This document shows, one piece after another, positions 5,853 to 11,881 of a stretch of DNA of 12,694 bases. The stretch is from NCBI GenBank assembly GCA_007116425.1, contig SKIL01000356.1, positions 1 through 12,694 of the forward strand. The letters run 5' to 3'. Source of the DNA: Bacteriovoracaceae bacterium (GTDB lineage Bacteria > Bdellovibrionota > Bacteriovoracia > Bacteriovoracales > Bacteriovoracaceae). Position numbers and translations under genes: made by a program. Under the pieces are notes generated by a model. That model made no database searches, was not told where the DNA came from, and saw only the letters and a program-made list of their open reading frames with translations. Numbering within the stretch: position 1 is the stretch's first letter; each line of letters opens with the position of its first letter.

Positions 5853-8072
5853 GTGACTAAACTGACTTGGACAATGACAGATGAAGCCCCTGCGCTTGCA
5901 ACTTATTCACTACTTCCAATTGTTAAAGCTTTTACTAAATCTTCTGGAATCGAAGTCGAGCTCAAGGATATCTCTCTTGCTGGTCGAATCCTTTCTCAAT
6001 TTCCAGAGTGTCTTAAAGAAGAGCAAAAAATCCCAGATGAATTATCTGAGCTGGGAATTATGGTAAAAACTCCAGAGGCCAATATTATGAAGCTGCCCAA
6101 TATCTCAGCTTCGCTACCTCAGCTCACCGGTGCGATTAAAGAGCTTCAGTCTCAAGGTCATGCACTGCCTGATTATCCAACTTCGCCTACTACGCCCGAA
6201 GAGAAGTCGATTAAGGAGAGATATGACAAGGTCATGGGATCTGCCGTGAACCCTGTTCTTAGAGAAGGAAACTCGGATCGTCGATGCCCTCGCGCGGTTA
6301 AAAACTTTGCCAAGAAAAATCCCCATAGGCTGAAAGAATGGAGTGCAGACTCTCTTTCTCATGTCGCTCATATGTCCGAAGGTGATTTCTTTGGCAATGA
6401 GAAGTCGGTTGTTACTGAAAAGGGGACGAATTTATCAATTCAGTTAACTTCTAAAGATGGTGACACAACAATTTTAAAGGACGGGATTAAAACTACTGAC
6501 GGTGAAATCGTAGATGCGACTTTTATGAGTACAAAAGCATTGCGCGCTTTTATTGAAAAAGAAATCCAGGATGCAAAAGAGAAAAATATTCTTTTCTCTA
6601 TTCATATGAAGGCGACCATGATGAAGGTTTCAGATCCTGTTATCTTTGGTCACGCTGTAGAGGTTTACTACAAAGATGTTTTTGAAAAACACGCTGAGCT
6701 TTTTAAAGAACTCGGAGTTAATGCAAATAATGGTATTGGCGACGTTTACGATAAGATTGCAGGACTTCCTGCTGACAAAAAGGCCGAAGTTGAGGCAGAT
6801 ATTCAGGCCGTCTATAAAACGCGTCCGGCCTTAGCGATGGTTGATTCTGACAAGGGGATTACCAATCTCCATGTTCCCAATAATGTGATTATCGATGCCT
6901 CTATGCCTGTTGTTATTCGTGACGGTGGGCAAATGTGGAACCCTACAGGTGAGCTGCAAACGGCAAAGTCTCTTATCCCTGATCGTTCTTATGCGACTTT
7001 TTATCAGGCGACGATTGATGATTGTAAGGCCAATGGTAAATATGACGTGACGACTATGGGCTCTGTTTCTAATGTCGGCCTCATGGCCCAAAAGGCCGAA
7101 GAGTACGGCTCACATCCAACGACTTTTATCCTTCCTCACGATGGAAAAGTAACAGTTAAGGATGCCACTGGTAATACACTCATGGAGCACGATGTAGAAG
7201 AAGGCGATATTTGGAGAATGTCACGTGTTCGCGATATCGCTATTCAAGACTGGGTAAAGCTCGGTGTTGAGCGTGCGCGCTTAACTGATACACCTGCTGT
7301 ATTCTGGTTAAACTCTGAGCGAGCGCATGATGCTGAAGTGATTAAGAAAGTTGAGAATTATCTAAAAGATCACGATACAAATGGGCTTGAAATTAAAATT
7401 CTTGCTCCTGCTGAGGCCTTAAAATACTCTGTTGAGCGCATCAGAAAGGGGCTCGACACAATCTCTGTAACCGGAAATGTTTTGAGAGACTACTTAACTG
7501 ATCTTTTCCCTATTCTTGAGCTTGGAACCAGTGCAAAGATGCTCTCCATTGTTCCTCTTCTTAACGGTGGAGGGTTATTTGAGACCGGAGCTGGCGGATC
7601 TGCACCTAAGCATGTTGAGCAAGTGATTAAAGAAAATCACCTGAGGTGGGATTCTCTGGGCGAGTTCTTGGCACTTGGCGTTTCCTTGGAGCATATGGCC
7701 CAAAGACAAGGCAATCAAAAGGCCGCGGTTTTGGCCGAAGCTTTAGATAAGGCAACAGAGCGATTCTTAGATGAAAATAAATCACCTTCTCGTAAAGTTA
7801 AAGAGCTTGATACGAGAGGGTCTCACTTCTATCTCGGACTTTTCTGGGCACAAGAACTGGCCAAACAAGACAAGGATGCTCAACTGAGAGAAGAGTTTGG
7901 CAAAATTGCTGAAGAGTTAAGTGGAAATGAGCAAAAAATTGTAAGTGAGCTTAATGATTGCCAAGGTGTTAGTGTTGAGCTGGGTGGCTATTTTCATCCT
8001 GATGAAAAACTAGCGGCAAAAGTTATGCGCCCATCTGCAACTTTAAATGGCGTCATTGATTCTCTTGCCTAA
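5853..8072 (+). CDS. icd: Monomeric NADP-dependent isocitrate dehydrogenase
   Basis: At 739 residues this fits the 80-kDa monomeric IDH family (Azotobacter and Corynebacterium type), which oxidises isocitrate to 2-oxoglutarate and CO2 with NADP+ in the TCA cycle. The family hallmarks are present: N-terminal TDEAPALATYSLLPI (9-23) and ISLAGRIL (40-47), the substrate region NPVLREGNSDRR (133-144), LSHVAHMSEGDFFGNEKS (168-185) and NNGIGDVYDKI further on. The GTG start is preferred because AGGA at 5840-5843 lies nine bases upstream and the protein begins like known members. The next in-frame ATG at 5874 would remove seven residues. It stands alone after regA, with its own weak extended -10 candidate, and converges on the OsmC-YcaO gene with ten bases between stop codons. 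No frameshift or missing segment is seen. It is unrelated in sequence to the dimeric E. coli-type Icd. Confidence 0.96.
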   Translation: MTKLTWTMTDEAPALATYSLLPIVKAFTKSSGIEVELKDISLAGRILSQFPECLKEEQKIPDELSELGIMVKTPEANIMKLPNISASLPQLTGAIKELQSQGHALPDYPTSPTTPEEKSIKERYDKVMGSAVNPVLREGNSDRRCPRAVKNFAKKNPHRLKEWSADSLSHVAHMSEGDFFGNEKSVVTEKGTNLSIQLTSKDGDTTILKDGIKTTDGEIVDATFMSTKALRAFIEKEIQDAKEKNILFSIHMKATMMKVSDPVIFGHAVEVYYKDVFEKHAELFKELGVNANNGIGDVYDKIAGLPADKKAEVEADIQAVYKTRPALAMVDSDKGITNLHVPNNVIIDASMPVVIRDGGQMWNPTGELQTAKSLIPDRSYATFYQATIDDCKANGKYDVTTMGSVSNVGLMAQKAEEYGSHPTTFILPHDGKVTVKDATGNTLMEHDVEEGDIWRMSRVRDIAIQDWVKLGVERARLTDTPAVFWLNSERAHDAEVIKKVENYLKDHDTNGLEIKILAPAEALKYSVERIRKGLDTISVTGNVLRDYLTDLFPILELGTSAKMLSIVPLLNGGGLFETGAGGSAPKHVEQVIKENHLRWDSLGEFLALGVSLEHMAQRQGNQKAAVLAEALDKATERFLDENKSPSRKVKELDTRGSHFYLGLFWAQELAKQDKDAQLREEFGKIAEELSGNEQKIVSELNDCQGVSVELGGYFHPDEKLAAKVMRPSATLNGVIDSLA

Positions 8073-8081
8073 ATTTTAATT

Positions 8082-8122
8082 ATTACAAATGGCGAGAGAA
8101 CTTTTCTCTCGCCGCTTGTAAT
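8082..8122. terminator. Long hairpin between convergent icd and OsmC-YcaO genes, possible bidirectional terminator
   Basis: A perfect 10-bp stem GGCGAGAGAA / TTCTCTCGCC (8091-8100 and 8104-8113) has a three-base loop. It is extended, after a 2x2 internal loop, by seven more pairs, ATTACAA (8082-8088) with TTGTAAT (8116-8122). It begins ten bases after the icd stop and contains the stop codon and last codons of the minus-strand gene. Neither side has a clean run of U, so factor-independent termination may be weak, and it may instead stabilise 3' ends. Confidence 0.55.
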
Positions 8123-10287
8123 TTCTTATAGCTTTCAATCAGTCGTTCGTGCTTTTCAATTCCTTCCAAATCATTATTTGTCATACAAAAATCTGTGAAG
8201 GCGTTGCCTTTTATAACGGCGTTAATGGCCGTTTCGACTTTTTCTTGGCCGTACATACTTATTAATGAGTCTTTGTATTCGTTAATAGTCTGGTCTTGCT
8301 CATCTGACTCTGTCGCAAGGTCTAAGACGGTATTGAGAGTTTGAAAGTATCGCTTCCTATCTGGAAGGTGATCACTAAATGTTGTGAGCATTTGAAAATA
8401 TTCTTTTGCACTCTCTAAATCTCTTAGTGCTAGATGGCAAAACCCTTTGAGTTCACCTATAACAAGTTGACCCCAGGTTGAGTTTTCGTCAAAGGCGACA
8501 CCAATAAGTTCTGAGATCGGCATATAATTATCCAGCTCACTGTCTTCTAGCTTAGCAATTAAATCTGCGACCTGCTCATCTTCGAGTTTGTGGATGTTAA
8601 GGATGTCATTTCGATACAGAAGGGCCTGGTTATTATTATCCCAAATTAAATCTTCTTTCAGGTAAATTTCAGAATAGTCTGGAACGAGAATTCGACAGGC
8701 CTTTGCCCCAAGACATTCGTAGTCAGCTATATAAACTTCTTTTTCTAGCTGCTTGAGTATTCCCATAAGATAGTCAAACTCCTCTTTAGTTGTTCCTGAG
8801 AAGTTCCATTCGACAAATTCATAATCAGGCCGACTTGAAAAAAACTTCCAAGAAATAACGCCTGATGAGTCAATAAAATGGTCGACGATATTATTATGCT
8901 CCCTGACTGCAAATGAATTAAAAGTCGGAGCTGGGAGATCATTAAGTCCCTCAAAGCTTCTTCCTTGCAGTAGTTCCGTGAGGCTTCGTTCAAGTGCTAC
9001 TTCAAAAATCGGGTGAGCTCCAAACGAAGCAAAGGCACCACCTGTTTTAGGGTTCTGAATCGTCACACAAATGACGGGAAACCTACCACCAAGTGATGCA
9101 TCCTTGGCAAAAACTGGAAAGCCTTGGGCCTCAAGTTTATTGATGCCCTCAAGAATATTTGGATACTTTTCTAAGACACAACGAGGAATATCGGGAAGTG
9201 TTATTTCCTCTGAAATGATTTGATTCTTTACGGCCCTTTCAAAAATCTCTGAAAGACATTGAACTCTTGCCTCGTATAGAGTGTTTCCTGCACTCATACC
9301 ATTGCTGACATAGAGGTTCCCAATAAGGTTGACCGGAATATAGACATCTTCGCCATCAGAAAATCTTTTATAGGGAAGAGCACAGATTCCTCTCTCGGTA
9401 TTTCCCGAATTTGTGTCGTAGAGGTGATAAGGTTTCAGCTCTCCGTCTTGGCCATAGACATCGAAAAGATAATCATCCATTAAACCTTTAGGAAAAATTT
9501 CTTGATTATCAGAGTCGAGGGGAAACCATTTTTCTTCTGGATAATGGACAAACTTTGCTTGGGCAATCTCTTCACCAAGATAATAATCATTGTAAAAATA
9601 ATTATTACTAATTCTTTCAATAAATTCCCCAAGGGCCGAACACAGGGCCGCATCTTTTGAGGAGCCTTTACCGTTAGTATAATTCATTGGAGAGTCTGCA
9701 TCTCGTATATGAACTGACCAAACGTGGGGAAGCGGGTTTCTCCACGAAGCAATTTCAATTTTTATCCCTAGTGAGCTTATAAGCTCAGACATTGTTTTGA
9801 GTGTGATCTCAAGTGGAGAGTCTTTTCCCGGGATGAGAGTTTGGGATTGGCCAGGGTCTTTTTGATCGTAGTTGAGAGCTGTATCTGATGCTAGCGTTGT
9901 AACTGGAGTAATTCTAAACTCTGGAGAGTTTTGAATGACTCTTTTCACACTACATCGCTCGATTGAGCGCACGATACCTTCTCTATCTTTTTCTGAGATA
10001 TTTTCTGGTAATTCGACTTTTATATCAAATGTTTGCTTATAGCGGTTTTCGGGATCAACAATATTATCTTGAGAAATTCTAATATCATCAGTTGGAATCT
10101 CTCTAGCATTACAATAGACTTTTACAAAGTAGGCGGCACACATGGCAGATGAGGCGAGAAAGTAATCAAACGGTCCTGGTGCTGTCCCGTCACCCTTGTA
10201 GCGAATGGGTTGATCAGAGATCACATTAAAGTCATCAAAATTGGCCTGAATTCTTAAATTTTCTAGATAGCTTACTTGTATTTGCAT
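8083..10287 (-). CDS. OsmC domain/YcaO domain fusion protein
   Basis: This 734-residue protein joins an N-terminal OsmC/Ohr-like peroxiredoxin domain (1 to about 130) to a YcaO domain (about 160-590) and a helical, TPR-like tail (600-734). The OsmC part keeps both cysteines expected for thiol peroxidase chemistry, C50 in LASSAMCAAYF and C112 in IERCSVKRV. YcaO nucleotide-binding segments are SKDAALCSALGEFIER (210-225), NTLYEARVQCLSEIFERAV (335-353) and FEVALERSLTELLQGR (428-443). YcaO proteins use ATP to activate amide backbones. E. coli YcaO has been linked to beta-methylthiolation of ribosomal protein S12, while other members make azolines or thioamides in peptides. No precursor peptide, TfuA or dehydrogenase gene is nearby, so a housekeeping modification role is more likely than a RiPP pathway. 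The fusion occurs in other bacteria. The start matches OsmC N-termini but has no Shine-Dalgarno, and an extended -10 lies six bases upstream. Confidence 0.93.
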   Translation of the reverse strand: MQIQVSYLENLRIQANFDDFNVISDQPIRYKGDGTAPGPFDYFLASSAMCAAYFVKVYCNAREIPTDDIRISQDNIVDPENRYKQTFDIKVELPENISEKDREGIVRSIERCSVKRVIQNSPEFRITPVTTLASDTALNYDQKDPGQSQTLIPGKDSPLEITLKTMSELISSLGIKIEIASWRNPLPHVWSVHIRDADSPMNYTNGKGSSKDAALCSALGEFIERISNNYFYNDYYLGEEIAQAKFVHYPEEKWFPLDSDNQEIFPKGLMDDYLFDVYGQDGELKPYHLYDTNSGNTERGICALPYKRFSDGEDVYIPVNLIGNLYVSNGMSAGNTLYEARVQCLSEIFERAVKNQIISEEITLPDIPRCVLEKYPNILEGINKLEAQGFPVFAKDASLGGRFPVICVTIQNPKTGGAFASFGAHPIFEVALERSLTELLQGRSFEGLNDLPAPTFNSFAVREHNNIVDHFIDSSGVISWKFFSSRPDYEFVEWNFSGTTKEEFDYLMGILKQLEKEVYIADYECLGAKACRILVPDYSEIYLKEDLIWDNNNQALLYRNDILNIHKLEDEQVADLIAKLEDSELDNYMPISELIGVAFDENSTWGQLVIGELKGFCHLALRDLESAKEYFQMLTTFSDHLPDRKRYFQTLNTVLDLATESDEQDQTINEYKDSLISMYGQEKVETAINAVIKGNAFTDFCMTNNDLEGIEKHERLIESYKKLQAAREKFSRHL

Positions 10288-10293
10288 AAAGCG

Positions 10294-10302
10294 CTTATAT
10301 CA
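10294..10302 (-). promoter_or_regulatory. Extended -10 promoter of the OsmC-YcaO gene, predicted leaderless
   Basis: On the minus strand TGATATAAG (TG, A, TATAAG) is followed by exactly six bases and then the ATG at 10287, so the mRNA would start at the start codon. No ribosome binding site precedes the ATG. A second TATAAA further upstream on the same strand is an alternative that would leave a short leader. Confidence 0.45.
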
Positions 10303-10370
10303 CGAGTTTAGAGTGCTTTATAGCGTCTAGGAGTGGACTAAGTAAGAATTATCTTGTTTTCTTTGTCTGA

Positions 10371-10393
10371 TTGATATATTTTAAATATATCAA
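10371..10393 (+). promoter_or_regulatory. Palindromic operator over the truncated haemoglobin promoter, probable NsrR site
   Basis: A perfect 11-1-11 inverted repeat has half-site TTGATATATTT. The E. coli-type NsrR operator, as I recall it, is also 11-1-11 with half-site near AAGATGCATTT, so geometry and the ATxxATTT part agree. It contains an extended -10 (TGATATATT, 10372-10380), so a bound repressor would block transcription of the haemoglobin gene. The adjacent nsrR-like gene supplies the obvious regulator. The pairing is inferred. Confidence 0.65.
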
Positions 10394-10405
10394 TTAAACA
10401 ACATG

Positions 10406-10413
10406 AAGGAGAT
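10406..10413 (+). promoter_or_regulatory. Strong ribosome binding site fixing the haemoglobin start
   Basis: AAGGAGAT lies four to five bases before ATG 10418. An in-frame ATG at 10403 overlaps this site and would have none of its own, so 10418 is the true start. Confidence 0.85.
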
Positions 10414-10417
10414 AAAA

Positions 10418-10786
10418 ATGAGTAGTCTTTACGATAACTTAGGCGGCGAGAAGGCCGTTGATGCTGCTGTTGAGATTTTTTATAAAAAAGTTTTGAGTGA
10501 TGATCGGATTAAGGAATTTTTTAACGACACGGATATGGACGAGCAGATTGAAAAACAGAAGGCCTTTTTGACTTATGCTTTTGGTGGGCCGAATAAATAT
10601 ACTGGGAAGACAATGAGGGCCGCACATGCTCATCTCCTTAGTCGGGGATTAGATGACTCTCATGTGGATGCAGTTATAGAGAATCTTGGTGGAACCTTAA
10701 AGGAGCTTGGCGTTGCCGATGAGCATATTTTAGAAGTTGCAAAGATTGCTGAGAGCGTTCGCGGTCAAGTTTTAGGACAAGAGTAA
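10418..10786 (+). CDS. glbN: Group I truncated haemoglobin (GlbN/trHbN type)
   Basis: The 122-residue haem protein has the truncated 2-on-2 globin layout: N-terminal SLYDNLGGEKAVDAAVEIFY with Tyr22 at B10, the KQKAFLTYAFGGP helix E region (46-58), KYTGKTMRAAHAHL with proximal H70 (F8) and a C-terminal helix. It closely resembles cyanobacterial GlbN, sharing the E7 Gln43 and E11 Gln47 positions. The E10 position is Lys46, where Synechocystis has a His ligand, and no histidine stands at position 117 for a covalent haem link. Proteins of this group convert nitric oxide to nitrate or bind O2. The palindrome over the promoter and the NsrR-type regulator 60 bases downstream make an NO-detoxifying role the best inference. 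The ribosome binding site is very strong, as suits an inducible protein. Confidence 0.93.
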   Translation: MSSLYDNLGGEKAVDAAVEIFYKKVLSDDRIKEFFNDTDMDEQIEKQKAFLTYAFGGPNKYTGKTMRAAHAHLLSRGLDDSHVDAVIENLGGTLKELGVADEHILEVAKIAESVRGQVLGQE

Positions 10787-10820
10787 GAAGCTCATAAAAA
10801 ATACTAGGCAGTGCCTTTTC

Positions 10821-10847
10821 TTGGAGACTTATGTTATAAGTCTCCAA
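10821..10847 (+). promoter_or_regulatory. 12-3-12 palindrome covering promoter and start codon of nsrR
   Basis: A perfect 12-bp inverted repeat (half-site TTGGAGACTTAT, loop GTT) ends on the A of ATG 10847. It contains an extended -10, TGTTATAAG (10832-10840), six bases before the ATG. As DNA it is a good autoregulatory operator. As RNA in read-through transcripts from glbN it would fold and hide the nsrR start. The half-site differs from the glbN operator. Confidence 0.6.
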
Positions 10848-11245
10848 TGAAATTAAATCTCAAAACTGATTACGCTTTACGCGTTTTGATATTCTTGCAG
10901 TCCCATGAAAAGGCCAGAATCAAAGAAATTTCTGACCATTATAATATTAATAAAAATCACTTAAGTGTGGTTGTCAATCGCCTTTCAGAGCTGGATTTGG
11001 TTCACTCAAGCCCAGGTCCTAATGGCGGAATATCCTTGAATCCCAAATCTTTAAATAAAAATCTAGCTGAGATTGTGACCGCTTTTGAAGACTTTGATCT
11101 TGTTGAGTGTTTTAACCCCGAAAAAAATACCTGTAACCTTAACCCCAATTGTAAGTTGAAGGGGATTTTGAGTAAGGCCATGCGTAGTTTTATGCAAGAG
11201 CTTGAAAAATATACATTGAGAGATATTCAACAGCTTAACCTATAA
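10847..11245 (+). CDS. nsrR: NsrR-type Rrf2-family transcriptional repressor, Fe-S cluster NO sensor
   Basis: The 132-residue protein is an Rrf2-family winged-helix regulator. KTDYALRVLIFLQSH, the recognition region INKNHLSVVVNRLSELDLV (34-52) and the wing GPNGGISL are typical. Three cysteines lie in the cluster loop, C88, C96 and C102 (C-x7-C-x5-C, followed by KLKGILSKAMRSFMQELEKY). Their spacing and the NLNPNCKLK end match NsrR more than IscR. D8, which supplies the fourth cluster ligand in Streptomyces NsrR, is present. NsrR represses NO-stress genes until NO attacks its iron-sulfur cluster. The start at ATG 10847 gives the usual N-terminus. A GTG at 10811 would add twelve unlikely residues. 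No Shine-Dalgarno at normal distance is present, suggesting a leaderless mRNA from its own promoter. It lies just after the haemoglobin gene that it probably controls, and probably also represses itself through the palindrome at its start. Confidence 0.88.
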   Translation: MKLNLKTDYALRVLIFLQSHEKARIKEISDHYNINKNHLSVVVNRLSELDLVHSSPGPNGGISLNPKSLNKNLAEIVTAFEDFDLVECFNPEKNTCNLNPNCKLKGILSKAMRSFMQELEKYTLRDIQQLNL

Positions 11246-11316
11246 TATTTTCCTTTTACTTTTGTGCTTTGCTTCAGAGTGTTATGAAGTATCTTACTCT
11301 ATAAAAGGTATGTTTT

Positions 11317-11859
11317 ATGCTTCATTTTCTTCGCCTCTCTAATTTTTCATTTTCTTTTACGGCCTTATTTTTTTCAATTGGGGCCTTCGCACAAGACAGT
11401 TTGAGAGTTTCTATCGAAGACTTTAGCGATAAAATTGGGCATGGAGTTTTGATTCACTCATCTTTAAAAGGGGACATTCTTTTAGATGAGGATTATTGCG
11501 CTTTTCGGGATGTTCTCGATCGCCAAAATCAACAGATTGTGGAGTTTGACTTTCTTGGCGGTGATAATTTTGTTCCTGCTGCTTTTGAGGTTGCGAGAGC
11601 AGAGGTTGATATGTCAAAGCAAGTTTATAGCTATGCTTTGGAATCAAACACTCCTGCCCGACTATTTTCAATGAATGAGCAAAAATATCAATGGGAAGAT
11701 TTTTTTAAAAATACAATTTGTATGGGGATGGGAAAGGCCCAAAATGCAGAAGTTGTTATGCATTTAGAAAGTAATCAAATTACGATATCTTGGAATGTCG
11801 AATGTTTAACTAGCTCTGTATCTGAACCAATGGCATTAAAATTAACTTGTTCGCTCTAG
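11317..11859 (+). CDS. Secreted four-cysteine protein of unknown function
   Basis: A 180-residue protein with a clear signal peptide (hydrophobic stretch FSFSFTALFFSIG, cleavage likely after AFA at residue 25), leaving a mature domain of about 155 residues. It has four cysteines (61, 135, 163, 178), the last three in the C-terminal quarter, and alternating hydrophobic patterns that look beta-rich. I do not recognise a family. AAAGG (11304-11308) lies eight bases before the ATG. The subtilase gene starts 22 bases after its stop, so the two are likely one operon, and the protein may be exported together with the protease. A role as inhibitor, chaperone or substrate of the protease is only a guess. 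It resembles the other small secreted protein at 3690-4073 in size class and cysteine number, but no sequence relationship is evident. Confidence 0.75.
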   Translation: MLHFLRLSNFSFSFTALFFSIGAFAQDSLRVSIEDFSDKIGHGVLIHSSLKGDILLDEDYCAFRDVLDRQNQQIVEFDFLGGDNFVPAAFEVARAEVDMSKQVYSYALESNTPARLFSMNEQKYQWEDFFKNTICMGMGKAQNAEVVMHLESNQITISWNVECLTSSVSEPMALKLTCSL

Positions 11860-11881
11860 TTGTAATCGAGTAGGGGATATT

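Noticed and set aside
6114..7091. Antisense open frames within icd
   Set aside because: They are shadows of an intact conserved gene, with no ribosome binding sites or protein features.
8083..10287. YcaO as part of a RiPP (azoline or thioamide) cluster
   Set aside because: No precursor peptide, TfuA, dehydrogenase or transporter gene is seen within the window, and the OsmC fusion type is a stand-alone form.
10802..10822. Small hairpin AGGC/GCCT followed by TTTTCTT after the haemoglobin gene, as terminator
   Set aside because: The stem is only four base pairs, too weak to call, though slight attenuation before nsrR cannot be excluded.
10847..11245. Rrf2 regulator as IscR
   Set aside because: No isc or suf genes are adjacent, the cysteine loop resembles NsrR, and a haemoglobin gene with an NsrR-like operator is next to it.
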